A stretch of 51,671 bases of DNA, taken from NCBI GenBank assembly GCA_018672475.1, contig JABHFS010000130.1:1-51671 (forward strand). The letters run 5' to 3'. Below, piece by piece: positions 43,280-51,671 of the stretch. The notes under the pieces were generated by a model. It ran no database searches. It had not been told where the DNA came from and was given only the letters and a program-made list of their open reading frames with translations. The position numbers and the translations under genes were made by a program. Source of the stretch: Gemmatimonadota bacterium (GTDB lineage: Bacteria > Latescibacterota > UBA2968 > UBA8231). The number at the start of each line of letters is the position of its first letter. Positions within the stretch are counted from its first letter, which is position 1.

Positions 43280-46200
43280 ATGAGACTTTCTAGATTTTTA
43301 TCCGGCTATCTATTGGCTGCCCTTGGCTTCTTTGTCTTTCTCAGCCTGTCGTCGCGATTTGTTGCACCGGATGAATCCCAGTCGCCGACAGAGCGCACGG
43401 CGGGCGAGGTCGCCGCGATTAAAGCGGTGCGCGATGTCGGGCTGGACTACGATAATCCGCTGGTACTGCATCGGCAGGTCGATTATTCGACCGGAGAGGT
43501 TGCCATGTGGTATCCCCAACACGAGGCACCGATCTTGGCAGATCTAGTCGCGGATGGAAAGTTGCCGCCGGTTGCCGAGCGAGTGGGACAAGAACCTGCG
43601 GTGATGGAGGGAGTTGACGGGATCGGTCGCTATGGCGGCACCTGGATGCGCATCGCCCGCACGCCGGCTGAGGTGCGCTGGATTGGTTATCGGGGCTCCG
43701 GCGCCACCCTGGTGCGCTTCTCTCCCTATGGGGAGCCGCTGGTGCCGCATGTGGCCAAGAGTTATACGGTCTCAGAAGACAATACGGAATTCGTCTTTGA
43801 ATTGCGGCGGGGCATGAAATGGTCCGATGGGCATCCCTTTACCGCTGACGATATTCTCTACTGGTGGCAGCGCGAAGCCAATGATACGGCAGTGCTTTCC
43901 CAGCCGCCGGAATTGATGCGGATTCGCGGCCGGGCCGGTCGTGTTGAAAAGCTGGATACCTATCGGGTGAAATTTACTTTTCCAGAGCCCAATAGCCTGT
44001 TTTTGGTTAAGCTGGCTAGGGGGTTGGAAGTGGCGAATTGCCCGGCCCACTACTTATCGCAGTACCACCCGACTATCGGCGACTCGGCCAAGATCAATAG
44101 GCGTATGGAGGCGAGAAAACTTCCGGGAAGGGTCGCTACCTATACCGATGTCAAAGATTATCTCAACCCCGAACATCCGCGTTTGTGGCCATGGCTTTAT
44201 CGCACCTACAAATCCTCGCCACCGCAGACGGCCGTGCGCAATCCCTACTACTGGGTCGTCGATACACAAGGCAACCAACTGCCCTATATCGACCGCATTC
44301 TCTTTAAATTGCGCTCGGCCGATATGATCCACTTGGCGTTGACTAATGGCGAGGCGTCGATGCAGTGGCAGTGGGATTTGGCCAAGTCCTATACCCTGGC
44401 GATGGAGCAGCGCGAGGCCGGCGGCTTCGACGTCTATCATTGGTTTGCCGGTGAGAATTTATTTGTGGTCTATCCCAATCTCAATCGTCGCGTCGACGCC
44501 GATCGCCCTGAGACGGCGCACAAATTCGCGCTACTCAGCGACAAACGCTTTCGCCAGGCACTTTCCGTAGCAATCAATCGCCAGGTCATTATCGACGCTG
44601 ATTACAATGGCCAGAGTGTTCCTTCGGCCATCGCCCCGGAGCCAGGCACGCCCTATTACGAACCTTCGCTGTATAGGAGTTATGTTCAGTACGACCCCGC
44701 AGAGGCCAATCGGCTGCTGGACGATATTGGGTTGACGAAGAGAGACCGCGAAGGTTTTCGCACCTACTCAGACGGCAAGCGCATGGTGTTTTATCTCAGC
44801 CTCTCCAGTGACGATACGGGGATCGGGCCATCGCAGTTTATCGTCGACGATTGGGCCGCCGTTGGAGTGCGGGTTTTGATCCGCAACGAGAGCCGTGCCT
44901 TGTGGTTGACCAAAGCCCAGGCGCTGGAGCACGATTTTAACGCCTGGTCGGGTAATGGGAATTTTCCCGCCCTGTGGCCGGAGGCGTATGTTCCTATTGA
45001 AAATTGTGGCTTTGCCCGCGGTTTCGCCCGTTGGTATGCCCAGGGCGGCCTCTATGGTCCGATTCCGCCGGAACGGGCCGGGGGTTGTGTCGAACCGCCG
45101 GTAGGTCATCCGCTGCGCCAGGCGATGGAACTCTACGACCGCTATCGCGCCGCGCTCACGTCCGAAGAACAGCAGGTTATTTTTAAGCAGATCCTGCAAA
45201 TCGCGGCGGAAAACGTGTGGACCTTCAATGTCGCCTCGCCGCAACCGACATTGATCGCGGTCAAGGACGATTTTCGCAATGTGCCGCGCAAGGCGATACA
45301 TACTTTCTTAATGATGTCTCCGGCCAATACCGGTATTGAAACCTATTATCACGAAAAGCCGTATGATTCGCCCGGCGCGATCGAACAGATGAAAGCGGCG
45401 ATACTCAAACCGACCTTGCCGCCCGACGTGCCCGCCACCGAGGGCAGCGAGACCGATTCGGGGCTCAAGCTGGGCAGCGTGATCCGCTTTATGTTGATCG
45501 GCATTATAAGCTTATTAGTCATTTTAACGGCGGTGAGGCACCCCTATATCGGTCGTCGGTTGCTGATCATGATTCCGACTCTGGTGATTATTTCTCTGGT
45601 CACTTTTTTTATAATACAGCTGCCGCCCGGCGATTTTCTCACCGTCCGTATTATGCAATTGCAGTTGGAGGGCAACGACCAGGCGTTGCAGGAAATTGAG
45701 GAACTAGAGAGGCTATTCTCAATGGGCGAGCCGGTGAGTCACCAATATGCCCGTTGGTTGGGGCTGCCGTGGTTTCTCAGTTTTGACGAACAAGACGAAG
45801 GGTTGCTACAGGGCCATATGGGCCGTTCGATGGAGGATCGCCGCGCGGTCAACGACATTGTCGGCGATCGCATACTGCTGACCGTTCTGATTTCGCTGGG
45901 CACCATCCTCTTTACTTGGGCGATGGCAATTCCGATCGGCATTTATTCGGCCGTGCGGCAATATTCCATCGGTGACTATATCCTGACTTTTATAGGTTTT
46001 ATCGGCATGTGCGTGCCGGGTTTTTTATTGGCACTACTGTTGATTTTTGCCAGCGGCGAGTGGTTTGGCGTTCGCATTACGGGGCTCTTTTCCAGCCAAT
46101 ATGGCGCCCAGCCGGAATGGACCTGGGGCAAGGTTGTGGATTTGTTGGAGCATATTTGGGTGCCGGTAGTGGTGCTCGGCGTAGGCGGCACCGCCAGCAT

Positions 46201-46570
46201 GATCCGCATTATGCGTGCCAATTTATTGGACGAACTGAAAAAGCCCTATGTGGTCACGGCGCGTGCGAAGGGCGTCAGGCCAATGCGGTTGCTCTTCAAG
46301 TATCCGGTGCGCATGGCGCTCAACCCCTTCGTCTCCGGCATCGGCGGACTCTTTCCGCAATTGGTATCGGGTGGGGCGATTGTCGGCATCGTTATGAGTC
46401 TGCCGACGGTGGGGCCGTTGATGCTGTCGTCTTTGATGAGCGAGGATATGTTTTTGGCCGGGTCGATGCTGATGGTCTTGAGCATGCTCGGCGTTTTGGG
46501 CACCCTGGCCAGCGACCTATTATTACTGTGGATAGATCCGCGTATTCGCTTCGGAGGAGGTGAACGTTGA
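43280..46570 (+). CDS. Natural fusion: family-5 solute-binding protein joined to Opp/Dpp-type permease
   Basis: One 1096-aa frame carries two transporter parts. After an N-terminal signal anchor (about 8-28), residues about 90-700 are a family-5 (OppA/DppA-like) binding protein: YGEPLVPHVAKSYTVSEDN, FELRRGMKWSDGHPFTADDI and SVAINRQVIIDADYNGQ. An extra membrane helix (about 735-752) leads into a DppB-type permease: PYIGRRLLIMIPTLVIISLV, then TVLISLGTILFTWAMAIPIG, then the EAA-like loop YVVTARAKGVRPMRLLFKYP that docks the ATPase. The extra helix allows the binding domain to face the periplasm while the permease keeps its usual topology. The partner genes dppC-, dppD- and dppF-like follow with overlaps. 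The transported solute (peptide, oligosaccharide or other) is unknown. Confidence 0.88.
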   Translation: MRLSRFLSGYLLAALGFFVFLSLSSRFVAPDESQSPTERTAGEVAAIKAVRDVGLDYDNPLVLHRQVDYSTGEVAMWYPQHEAPILADLVADGKLPPVAERVGQEPAVMEGVDGIGRYGGTWMRIARTPAEVRWIGYRGSGATLVRFSPYGEPLVPHVAKSYTVSEDNTEFVFELRRGMKWSDGHPFTADDILYWWQREANDTAVLSQPPELMRIRGRAGRVEKLDTYRVKFTFPEPNSLFLVKLARGLEVANCPAHYLSQYHPTIGDSAKINRRMEARKLPGRVATYTDVKDYLNPEHPRLWPWLYRTYKSSPPQTAVRNPYYWVVDTQGNQLPYIDRILFKLRSADMIHLALTNGEASMQWQWDLAKSYTLAMEQREAGGFDVYHWFAGENLFVVYPNLNRRVDADRPETAHKFALLSDKRFRQALSVAINRQVIIDADYNGQSVPSAIAPEPGTPYYEPSLYRSYVQYDPAEANRLLDDIGLTKRDREGFRTYSDGKRMVFYLSLSSDDTGIGPSQFIVDDWAAVGVRVLIRNESRALWLTKAQALEHDFNAWSGNGNFPALWPEAYVPIENCGFARGFARWYAQGGLYGPIPPERAGGCVEPPVGHPLRQAMELYDRYRAALTSEEQQVIFKQILQIAAENVWTFNVASPQPTLIAVKDDFRNVPRKAIHTFLMMSPANTGIETYYHEKPYDSPGAIEQMKAAILKPTLPPDVPATEGSETDSGLKLGSVIRFMLIGIISLLVILTAVRHPYIGRRLLIMIPTLVIISLVTFFIIQLPPGDFLTVRIMQLQLEGNDQALQEIEELERLFSMGEPVSHQYARWLGLPWFLSFDEQDEGLLQGHMGRSMEDRRAVNDIVGDRILLTVLISLGTILFTWAMAIPIGIYSAVRQYSIGDYILTFIGFIGMCVPGFLLALLLIFASGEWFGVRITGLFSSQYGAQPEWTWGKVVDLLEHIWVPVVVLGVGGTASMIRIMRANLLDELKKPYVVTARAKGVRPMRLLFKYPVRMALNPFVSGIGGLFPQLVSGGAIVGIVMSLPTVGPLMLSSLMSEDMFLAGSMLMVLSMLGVLGTLASDLLLLWIDPRIRFGGGER

Positions 46571-47712
46571 CTGCAACGATAGTACCGCCACCAGCAGACG
46601 GGAAAAGCGCCGAGCAGGTGTTGGGCAGCCTGTCGCAGAAACAGCTAATTTTGCGCGGTTTTGCCCGTCACCGCCTGGCGATGGCGAGTTTCTACCTGCT
46701 GGCGGTGATGTACACCCTGGCGCTGGGCTGCGAGTTTTTCGCCCCCTATTCGCCGCAGTGGAAGAATCTCGCTTTTGCCTACTGCCCGCCGCAGCCGCTG
46801 CGCTTTGATTTCGAGCACGGGCTGCACGTGCGCAGTATGCGGCAGTCGATAGATCCGGTCACCCTCAAGAAAGACTATGTCGAAGATCCGGCCGATATTA
46901 TTCCATTCTCGTTTTTTGCCAAAGGCGAGCCCTATGAGTTGATGGGGTTGTTCGCGGGCGATCGGCATTTTCTTGGCGTTGAGGGTGCAAGCAGTAAAAA
47001 AATAGGGACTGTGCCGCCCTTCTTTATTCTCGGCGCCGACCGCTACGGGCGGGATATTTTGAGTCGTATTATCTACGGTACTCGCATCTCGCTCTCGGTG
47101 GGCATAGTGGCCATCGCGGTGACTTTTATTTTGGGTCTTTCGATCGGCGGTGTTTCTGGCTATGTGGGTGGGCGGTCCGACAATCTGATCCAGCGCACTA
47201 TCGAAATCATCAACGCCTTCCCGCAATTGCCGCTGTGGCTGGCGTTGGGCGCTTCAATGCCGCCCGAATGGTCGCCGCTGCGGACTTATTTCGCCATTAC
47301 GATCGTCTTGAGCTTGCTGAGTTGGACGGGTTTGGCGCGCGTGGTAAGGGGTAAGCTATTGTCGTTGCGTGAGGAGGACTTTGCCGTGGCCGCCCGGCTA
47401 TTGGGCGCGGACCATGGTCGCATTATCTTCCGTCACTTGCTGCCCGGTTTTACCAGTCATATTATCGTCGTGCTGACGTTGACCGTGCCGGCGATGATCC
47501 TCGGCGAGACTTCGCTGAGTTTTCTCGGGTTGGGTCTGCGCCCTCCTGTCGTAAGCTGGGGTGTGATGTTGCGGGACTGCATGAAAATGGAGGTGGTGGC
47601 CAATTATCCCTGGCTGTTGTTCCCGTTGTCCTTCATCGTTATTACGGTGCTCTGTTTTAATTTTGTCGGCGACGGCATGCGCGATGCTGCCGATCCTTAT
47701 GCCTCGCGATGA
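46567..47712 (+). CDS. Opp/Dpp-type ABC permease, DppC-like
   Basis: The start is TTG at 46567, overlapping the previous stop by four bases with GGAGG at 46556-46560; no ATG fits as well. The 381-aa protein begins with a cytoplasmic stretch and a membrane helix (about 40-58). A periplasmic insert of about 100 residues follows. The permease core then has GADRYGRDILSRIIYGTRIS, SVGIVAIAVTFILGLSIGG, the EAA loop EEDFAVAARLLGADHGRI, and SLSFLGLGLRPPVVSWGVML, a hallmark of DppC/OppC. It pairs with the fused permease upstream to form the membrane channel. Confidence 0.88.
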   Translation: MTATIVPPPADGKSAEQVLGSLSQKQLILRGFARHRLAMASFYLLAVMYTLALGCEFFAPYSPQWKNLAFAYCPPQPLRFDFEHGLHVRSMRQSIDPVTLKKDYVEDPADIIPFSFFAKGEPYELMGLFAGDRHFLGVEGASSKKIGTVPPFFILGADRYGRDILSRIIYGTRISLSVGIVAIAVTFILGLSIGGVSGYVGGRSDNLIQRTIEIINAFPQLPLWLALGASMPPEWSPLRTYFAITIVLSLLSWTGLARVVRGKLLSLREEDFAVAARLLGADHGRIIFRHLLPGFTSHIIVVLTLTVPAMILGETSLSFLGLGLRPPVVSWGVMLRDCMKMEVVANYPWLLFPLSFIVITVLCFNFVGDGMRDAADPYASR

Positions 47713-47722
47713 AAGGTCTGAT

Positions 47723-48744
47723 ATGGAAGCGGTAGCGGAGAATGTGCTGGAGATCGAGGATCTACGCGTCTCTTTTTACACGGAGGAGGGGGAAGTGCGG
47801 GCCGTCGATGGGGTTAGTTTTTCCATTCCGCGGGGTTCGATCGTCGGGTTAGTCGGAGAGAGCGGTTGCGGTAAGTCGGTCACCAGTTATTCGGTGCTGC
47901 GCCTAATACAGCGACCGGGCGAAATCAAGGGCGGCTCGATCCGCTTTAACCCACAGGGTGGCGGCTCGGTCGATATCACGGCCCTAGACGAGCAGGACGA
48001 CGCGCTCTATCAGCTGCGCGGCGGGGCGATTAGCATGATATTCCAAGAGCCGATGACCGCGCTCAGCCCGGTGCATACCGTCGGCAATCAGATCTGCGAG
48101 GCGATTATGCTGCACGTGGACGCCGATCCAGAAAGAGCCGAAGAAATCGCCGCCGAGATGCTGGACAAGGTCGGCATTCCCAATGCCCGCAGCCGTCTGG
48201 ACCAATACCCCTTTGAGATGAGCGGCGGCATGCGGCAGCGCGTGGTAATCGCGATGGCCCTGGCCTGTGCGCCGGAAGTGCTGATCGCTGATGAGCCGAC
48301 TACTGCGCTGGATGTGACGATTCAGGCGCAGATAATACGCTTGATAAAGAGTTTGCAGCGGGACTTGGGTACTTCGACCTTGCTGATTACGCACGACTTG
48401 GGTGTGGTGGCACAATTGGTCGACCATATCGCGGTGATGTATTTGGGGCGCATCGTCGAGCAGGGCGATGTGCGTACGGTGATGAAGGCCCCGCGCCACC
48501 CCTATACAATGGGCTTGCTCGAATCGCTGCCCGGCTTGGCCCTGGATAAAGAGCGTCTGTCATCTATAAAGGGCAGTGTGCCTTCATTGGCCGAGCGGCC
48601 ACCGGGCTGCCCCTTTCACCCCCGTTGCCCACACGCTGAGCCCGGTGTTTGCGACCGCGGTGATCCGCCGGAGTTGCACCAGATCGGCGAGGCAAGGATG
48701 GTCGCCTGTTTGCGACTTGAAGCAATCCACGGAGGGCCTGTGCA

Positions 48745-48748
<4 letters not shown>
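47723..48748 (+). CDS. Opp/Dpp-type ABC ATPase, DppD-like
   Basis: The start is ATG at 47723 ([16 protein letters not shown]) with AAAGGT just upstream, placed here because an earlier in-frame ATG lies inside the permease gene. The 341-aa protein has Walker A GESGCGKS (45-52), the Q-loop region [10 protein letters not shown], signature MSGGMRQRV (from 166), Walker [12 protein letters not shown] (D190, E191) and the switch histidine in LLITHDLGV. The C-terminal oligopeptide-transporter extension has [15 protein letters not shown]. All motifs for ATP hydrolysis are intact. It works with the DppF-like ATPase that overlaps its end. Confidence 0.9.
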
Positions 48749-49740
<992 letters not shown>

Positions 49741-49775
49741 GCGGTTTTTTTATTGCTATCAATATGGAGCGAGAT

Positions 49776-50606
49776 ATGGAACAGTCAATGTATGGCCGAC
49801 GTGATTTTAGCGAAACGGATTACGTCGTTTTCGCGGAACAGGGATATCTCCGCCTCGGCCCGGTGTTGTCGGCGGGTGCGCTAGGCGACTTGCAACAGCG
49901 CATAGATGACATCATGTTGGGACGCGTACGCTATAAAAATATGCGCTTGCAGTATTACGACGAAGAAAGCGGAAAACTGCGGCGCACAATGGGCAATGAA
50001 ATAGCCAGCCTCTCCTATCGCCGCATCGACGACCTCGAACAGGACCCGCTCTTCCTGGCGTATATGCAGCAAGAATTATATCACCAGATCGTCCGGCGCT
50101 ATATCGGCGAGGATGTCGCGGTTTTTCGCTCGATGTTTATGAACAAACCGGCATACTGGGATCAGACTTTGCCTTGGCACCAGGATATTGGCCAGGGGTG
50201 GGGCATCGATGACAATCCCACGATTACGATTTGGCTGGCGCTGGACGAGGCGACGGCGGCCAATGGTTGCATGCAGATTGTGCCGGGCAGCCATCGCCAC
50301 GGGGTCATCAACGAAAAGCACAGGCTCCCGCCGGAAAAAGAGGCGGAATACGCCCCGCCGCAGGAGGTGATTGACCTGGAAGTGGCAGCCGGCGAGGCGG
50401 TCTTGCTGCACAATTTTTTGCTGCACCGCTCCGGCGAGAATCCCACCTCAGATACGCGTCGCGCGTTCAGCATGACATTTATGGATGCCGAGGTGCGCAC
50501 GCTGGATACGGGGCAGAAGTTCCCCGTCGTTTTTGGTCGGGATGCATTGCACCCGCAGACGATGGGGGATAAGGCCGAAGAATTGGTACAGAAATTTTAT
50601 GGTTGA
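49776..50606 (+). CDS. Phytanoyl-CoA dioxygenase (PhyH) family protein
   Basis: The start is ATG at 49776 with GGAG six bases away; an ATG at 49764 is the alternative. The 276-aa enzyme keeps all expected residues of Fe(II)/2-oxoglutarate oxygenases: H135-x-D137 in LPWHQDIGQGW, the family stretch ANGCMQIVPGSHRHG, the distal histidine in LLHNFLLHRSGENP (H217) and an arginine pair in TRRAFSMTF for 2-oxoglutarate. The product and substrate are unknown. Its place just after the transporter operon suggests it acts on an imported compound (inference). Unlike the PhyH protein at 26344-27150, its metal site is canonical. A dead PhyH relic lies at the other end of the same operon. Confidence 0.88.
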   Translation: MEQSMYGRRDFSETDYVVFAEQGYLRLGPVLSAGALGDLQQRIDDIMLGRVRYKNMRLQYYDEESGKLRRTMGNEIASLSYRRIDDLEQDPLFLAYMQQELYHQIVRRYIGEDVAVFRSMFMNKPAYWDQTLPWHQDIGQGWGIDDNPTITIWLALDEATAANGCMQIVPGSHRHGVINEKHRLPPEKEAEYAPPQEVIDLEVAAGEAVLLHNFLLHRSGENPTSDTRRAFSMTFMDAEVRTLDTGQKFPVVFGRDALHPQTMGDKAEELVQKFYG

Positions 50607-50661
50607 TGCAACGGTGTTTTTTTGTATATGACAAAAGCTAAATATTACGTCGGAGGGAAAA

Positions 50662-51671
50662 GTGAGTGAGCAACAGCCAACCAGCTCCACCCTGGGCCGT
50701 GGGGATCGAGTACTGCTCTACGCTACAGTAGCGACGACCGGAGCTGCAGTGATGATGCTTGAACTATTAGGTACGCGGATTATCGGCCCCTTTTACGGCG
50801 TTAGCCTCTACGTGTGGTCGTCGTTGATCTCGGTGGCTTTAATTGCCCTGTCGCTAGGCTATTATCTGGGCGGTGTGGTGGCCGACCGGCAGACGGGCTT
50901 TCGGCTGTCCTACGCGATCGCCCTCGCCGGACTGAGCGCCGTCGCGATACCCTTTCTCAGCCGCCCGGTCATGTTGTTGACCAATGATCTGGGTATGCGT
51001 GGCGGGGCGTTTGTCAGCGCTTTGCTGCTCTTTACCGTGCCGCTAACCTTTTTGGGCATGGTGGGGCCGCAGGTGATTAAGATGGCGACGCTACGCCGTG
51101 AGGGCGTCGGCATGGCCACCGGTTCGGTCTTTGCGATCAGCACTGTCGGCAGCGTGGTGGGTACCTTGTTATTGGGTTTTTATCTGCTGCCCGAACTGGG
51201 GTCGCGGGCGGTTCTCTACGGCGTCAGCGCGGTTTTGTGTTTGTTGGCGGTGATCGTGGCGCTCTACGAAAAGCGTTTAGGTTTTGACGCGCTGGGCAAG
51301 GTTGTGATCATCGGGCTTGTGACCGGAGCCGGGTTGTGGTTGAAGGTCGATGAAGCACCGCTCGTATCCAAGGATTATCGCTTGGTGCACGAAGCTGAAA
51401 GCCACTATGGCTGGGTACGGGTGATAGACGATCGCGCTCGCCGGGTGCGCTGGATGCTATCGGACGCCTCGGTGATCAGCGCGATGCGGCTCGATACCCG
51501 GGGGGTTGTGCTGCTATATCAGCAGATCGTCTCGACCTTGCCGCACTTGCGGCCCGAGGGCAAGGACGCGCTGCTGGTTGGCCTGGGTGGGGGGCATATC
51601 GCCATGGCGCTGAAAGAGCAGGGGGTGGTGACCGACGCGGTGGAGATCGATCCGGTCGTTGCGCAGGCGGC
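50662..51671 (+). CDS. Membrane-fused spermidine synthase-like protein (3' partial)
   Basis: The start is GTG at 50662 with GGAGGG at 50652-50657. The frame is open to the window end (336 codons). Residues about 15-225 hold six or seven membrane helices (MMLELLGTRIIGPFYGVSLY, SLISVALIALSLGYYLGGVV, LTFLGMVGPQVIKMA). A soluble domain follows with the methyltransferase-like nucleotide motif GLGGGHIAMAL (from 307) and the acidic strand AVEIDPVVAQ. This is the layout of fused MFS/spermidine-synthase-like proteins. Polyamine synthesis is not assured for these fusions. The C-terminal half of the domain lies outside the window. Confidence 0.8.
   Translation, partial: MSEQQPTSSTLGRGDRVLLYATVATTGAAVMMLELLGTRIIGPFYGVSLYVWSSLISVALIALSLGYYLGGVVADRQTGFRLSYAIALAGLSAVAIPFLSRPVMLLTNDLGMRGGAFVSALLLFTVPLTFLGMVGPQVIKMATLRREGVGMATGSVFAISTVGSVVGTLLLGFYLLPELGSRAVLYGVSAVLCLLAVIVALYEKRLGFDALGKVVIIGLVTGAGLWLKVDEAPLVSKDYRLVHEAESHYGWVRVIDDRARRVRWMLSDASVISAMRLDTRGVVLLYQQIVSTLPHLRPEGKDALLVGLGGGHIAMALKEQGVVTDAVEIDPVVAQA

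Overview
The window looks like a chromosomal segment of an uncultured marine- or sponge-type bacterium, most likely Candidatus Latescibacterota or a relative. The case rests on gene content, not on a marker gene. It holds FlgD/T9SS-type C-terminal domains on several secreted proteins, Cys-type sulfatases, phytanoyl-CoA dioxygenase (PhyH) genes (two intact, one dead), a DUF6785-type membrane protein, a CRTAC1-like protein, a GH109-like relic and an Opp/Dpp transporter whose binding protein is fused to its permease. No rRNA, intact tRNA, IS element, integrase or CRISPR array is visible.

Layout. 1-6048 (+): a secreted sugar-dehydrogenase-like propeller (cut by the left edge), a GT39-like membrane glycosyltransferase with TPRs, and an SGNH hydrolase with TPRs. 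6153-9240 (+): two sulfatases without signal peptides. 9241-10205: a gene-poor stretch with a degraded tRNA 3' half beside a hairpin terminator and a short tandem repeat. 10206-16420: a rhamnogalacturonan-exolyase-like protein (-), a ruined secreted-protein gene (-) and a GH106-like protein (+). 16489-26032 (-): a likely operon, transcribed from right to left, of a small Cys/His-knuckle protein, an outer-membrane-type protein with EF-hand-like loops, the DUF6785 protein and two discoidin/FlgD surface proteins. 26344-28237 (-): an intact PhyH gene and a GH109-like pseudogene. 28746-32156 (+): a large sigma54 activator. 32412-42926 (+): a STAS protein, a possible 33-codon leader ORF, a CBM9-like secreted protein, a third discoidin/FlgD protein, two lipoproteins (one a double parvulin), a D-2-hydroxyacid dehydrogenase, a CRTAC1-like lipoprotein and a TPR lipoprotein. 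42966-51671 (+): a PhyH relic, the Opp/Dpp operon, an intact PhyH gene and the start of a membrane spermidine-synthase-like gene.

The most interesting part is a probable self-contained sigma54 regulatory circuit at 26074-32379. The activator has an N-terminal domain I do not recognise, 14 Reg_prop blades (enough for two seven-bladed propellers), a Y_Y_Y domain, an AAA+ domain with GAFTGA, and a Fis-type HTH. It has no signal peptide or membrane segment, so a sensor that is periplasmic in hybrid two-component systems appears to be cytoplasmic here. Three loci around it share one architecture: a dyad TGCGCGA-N4-TCrCGCr, a weaker dyad 78-79 bp away centre to centre, and a -24/-12 sigma54 promoter 174-177 bp from the first dyad. 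These face the small Cys/His gene and the surface-protein operon, the GH109 relic and PhyH gene, and the STAS gene and the second surface-protein operon. I infer that the activator controls these three units together.

The catabolic theme is breakdown of sulfated or rhamnose-containing polysaccharide (sulfatases, RG-exolyase-like, GH106-like, CBM9-like, discoidin domains), with oligopeptide/solute import and PhyH oxygenases. Three pseudogenes (12996-13410, 27193-28237, 42966-43214) show recent gene loss.
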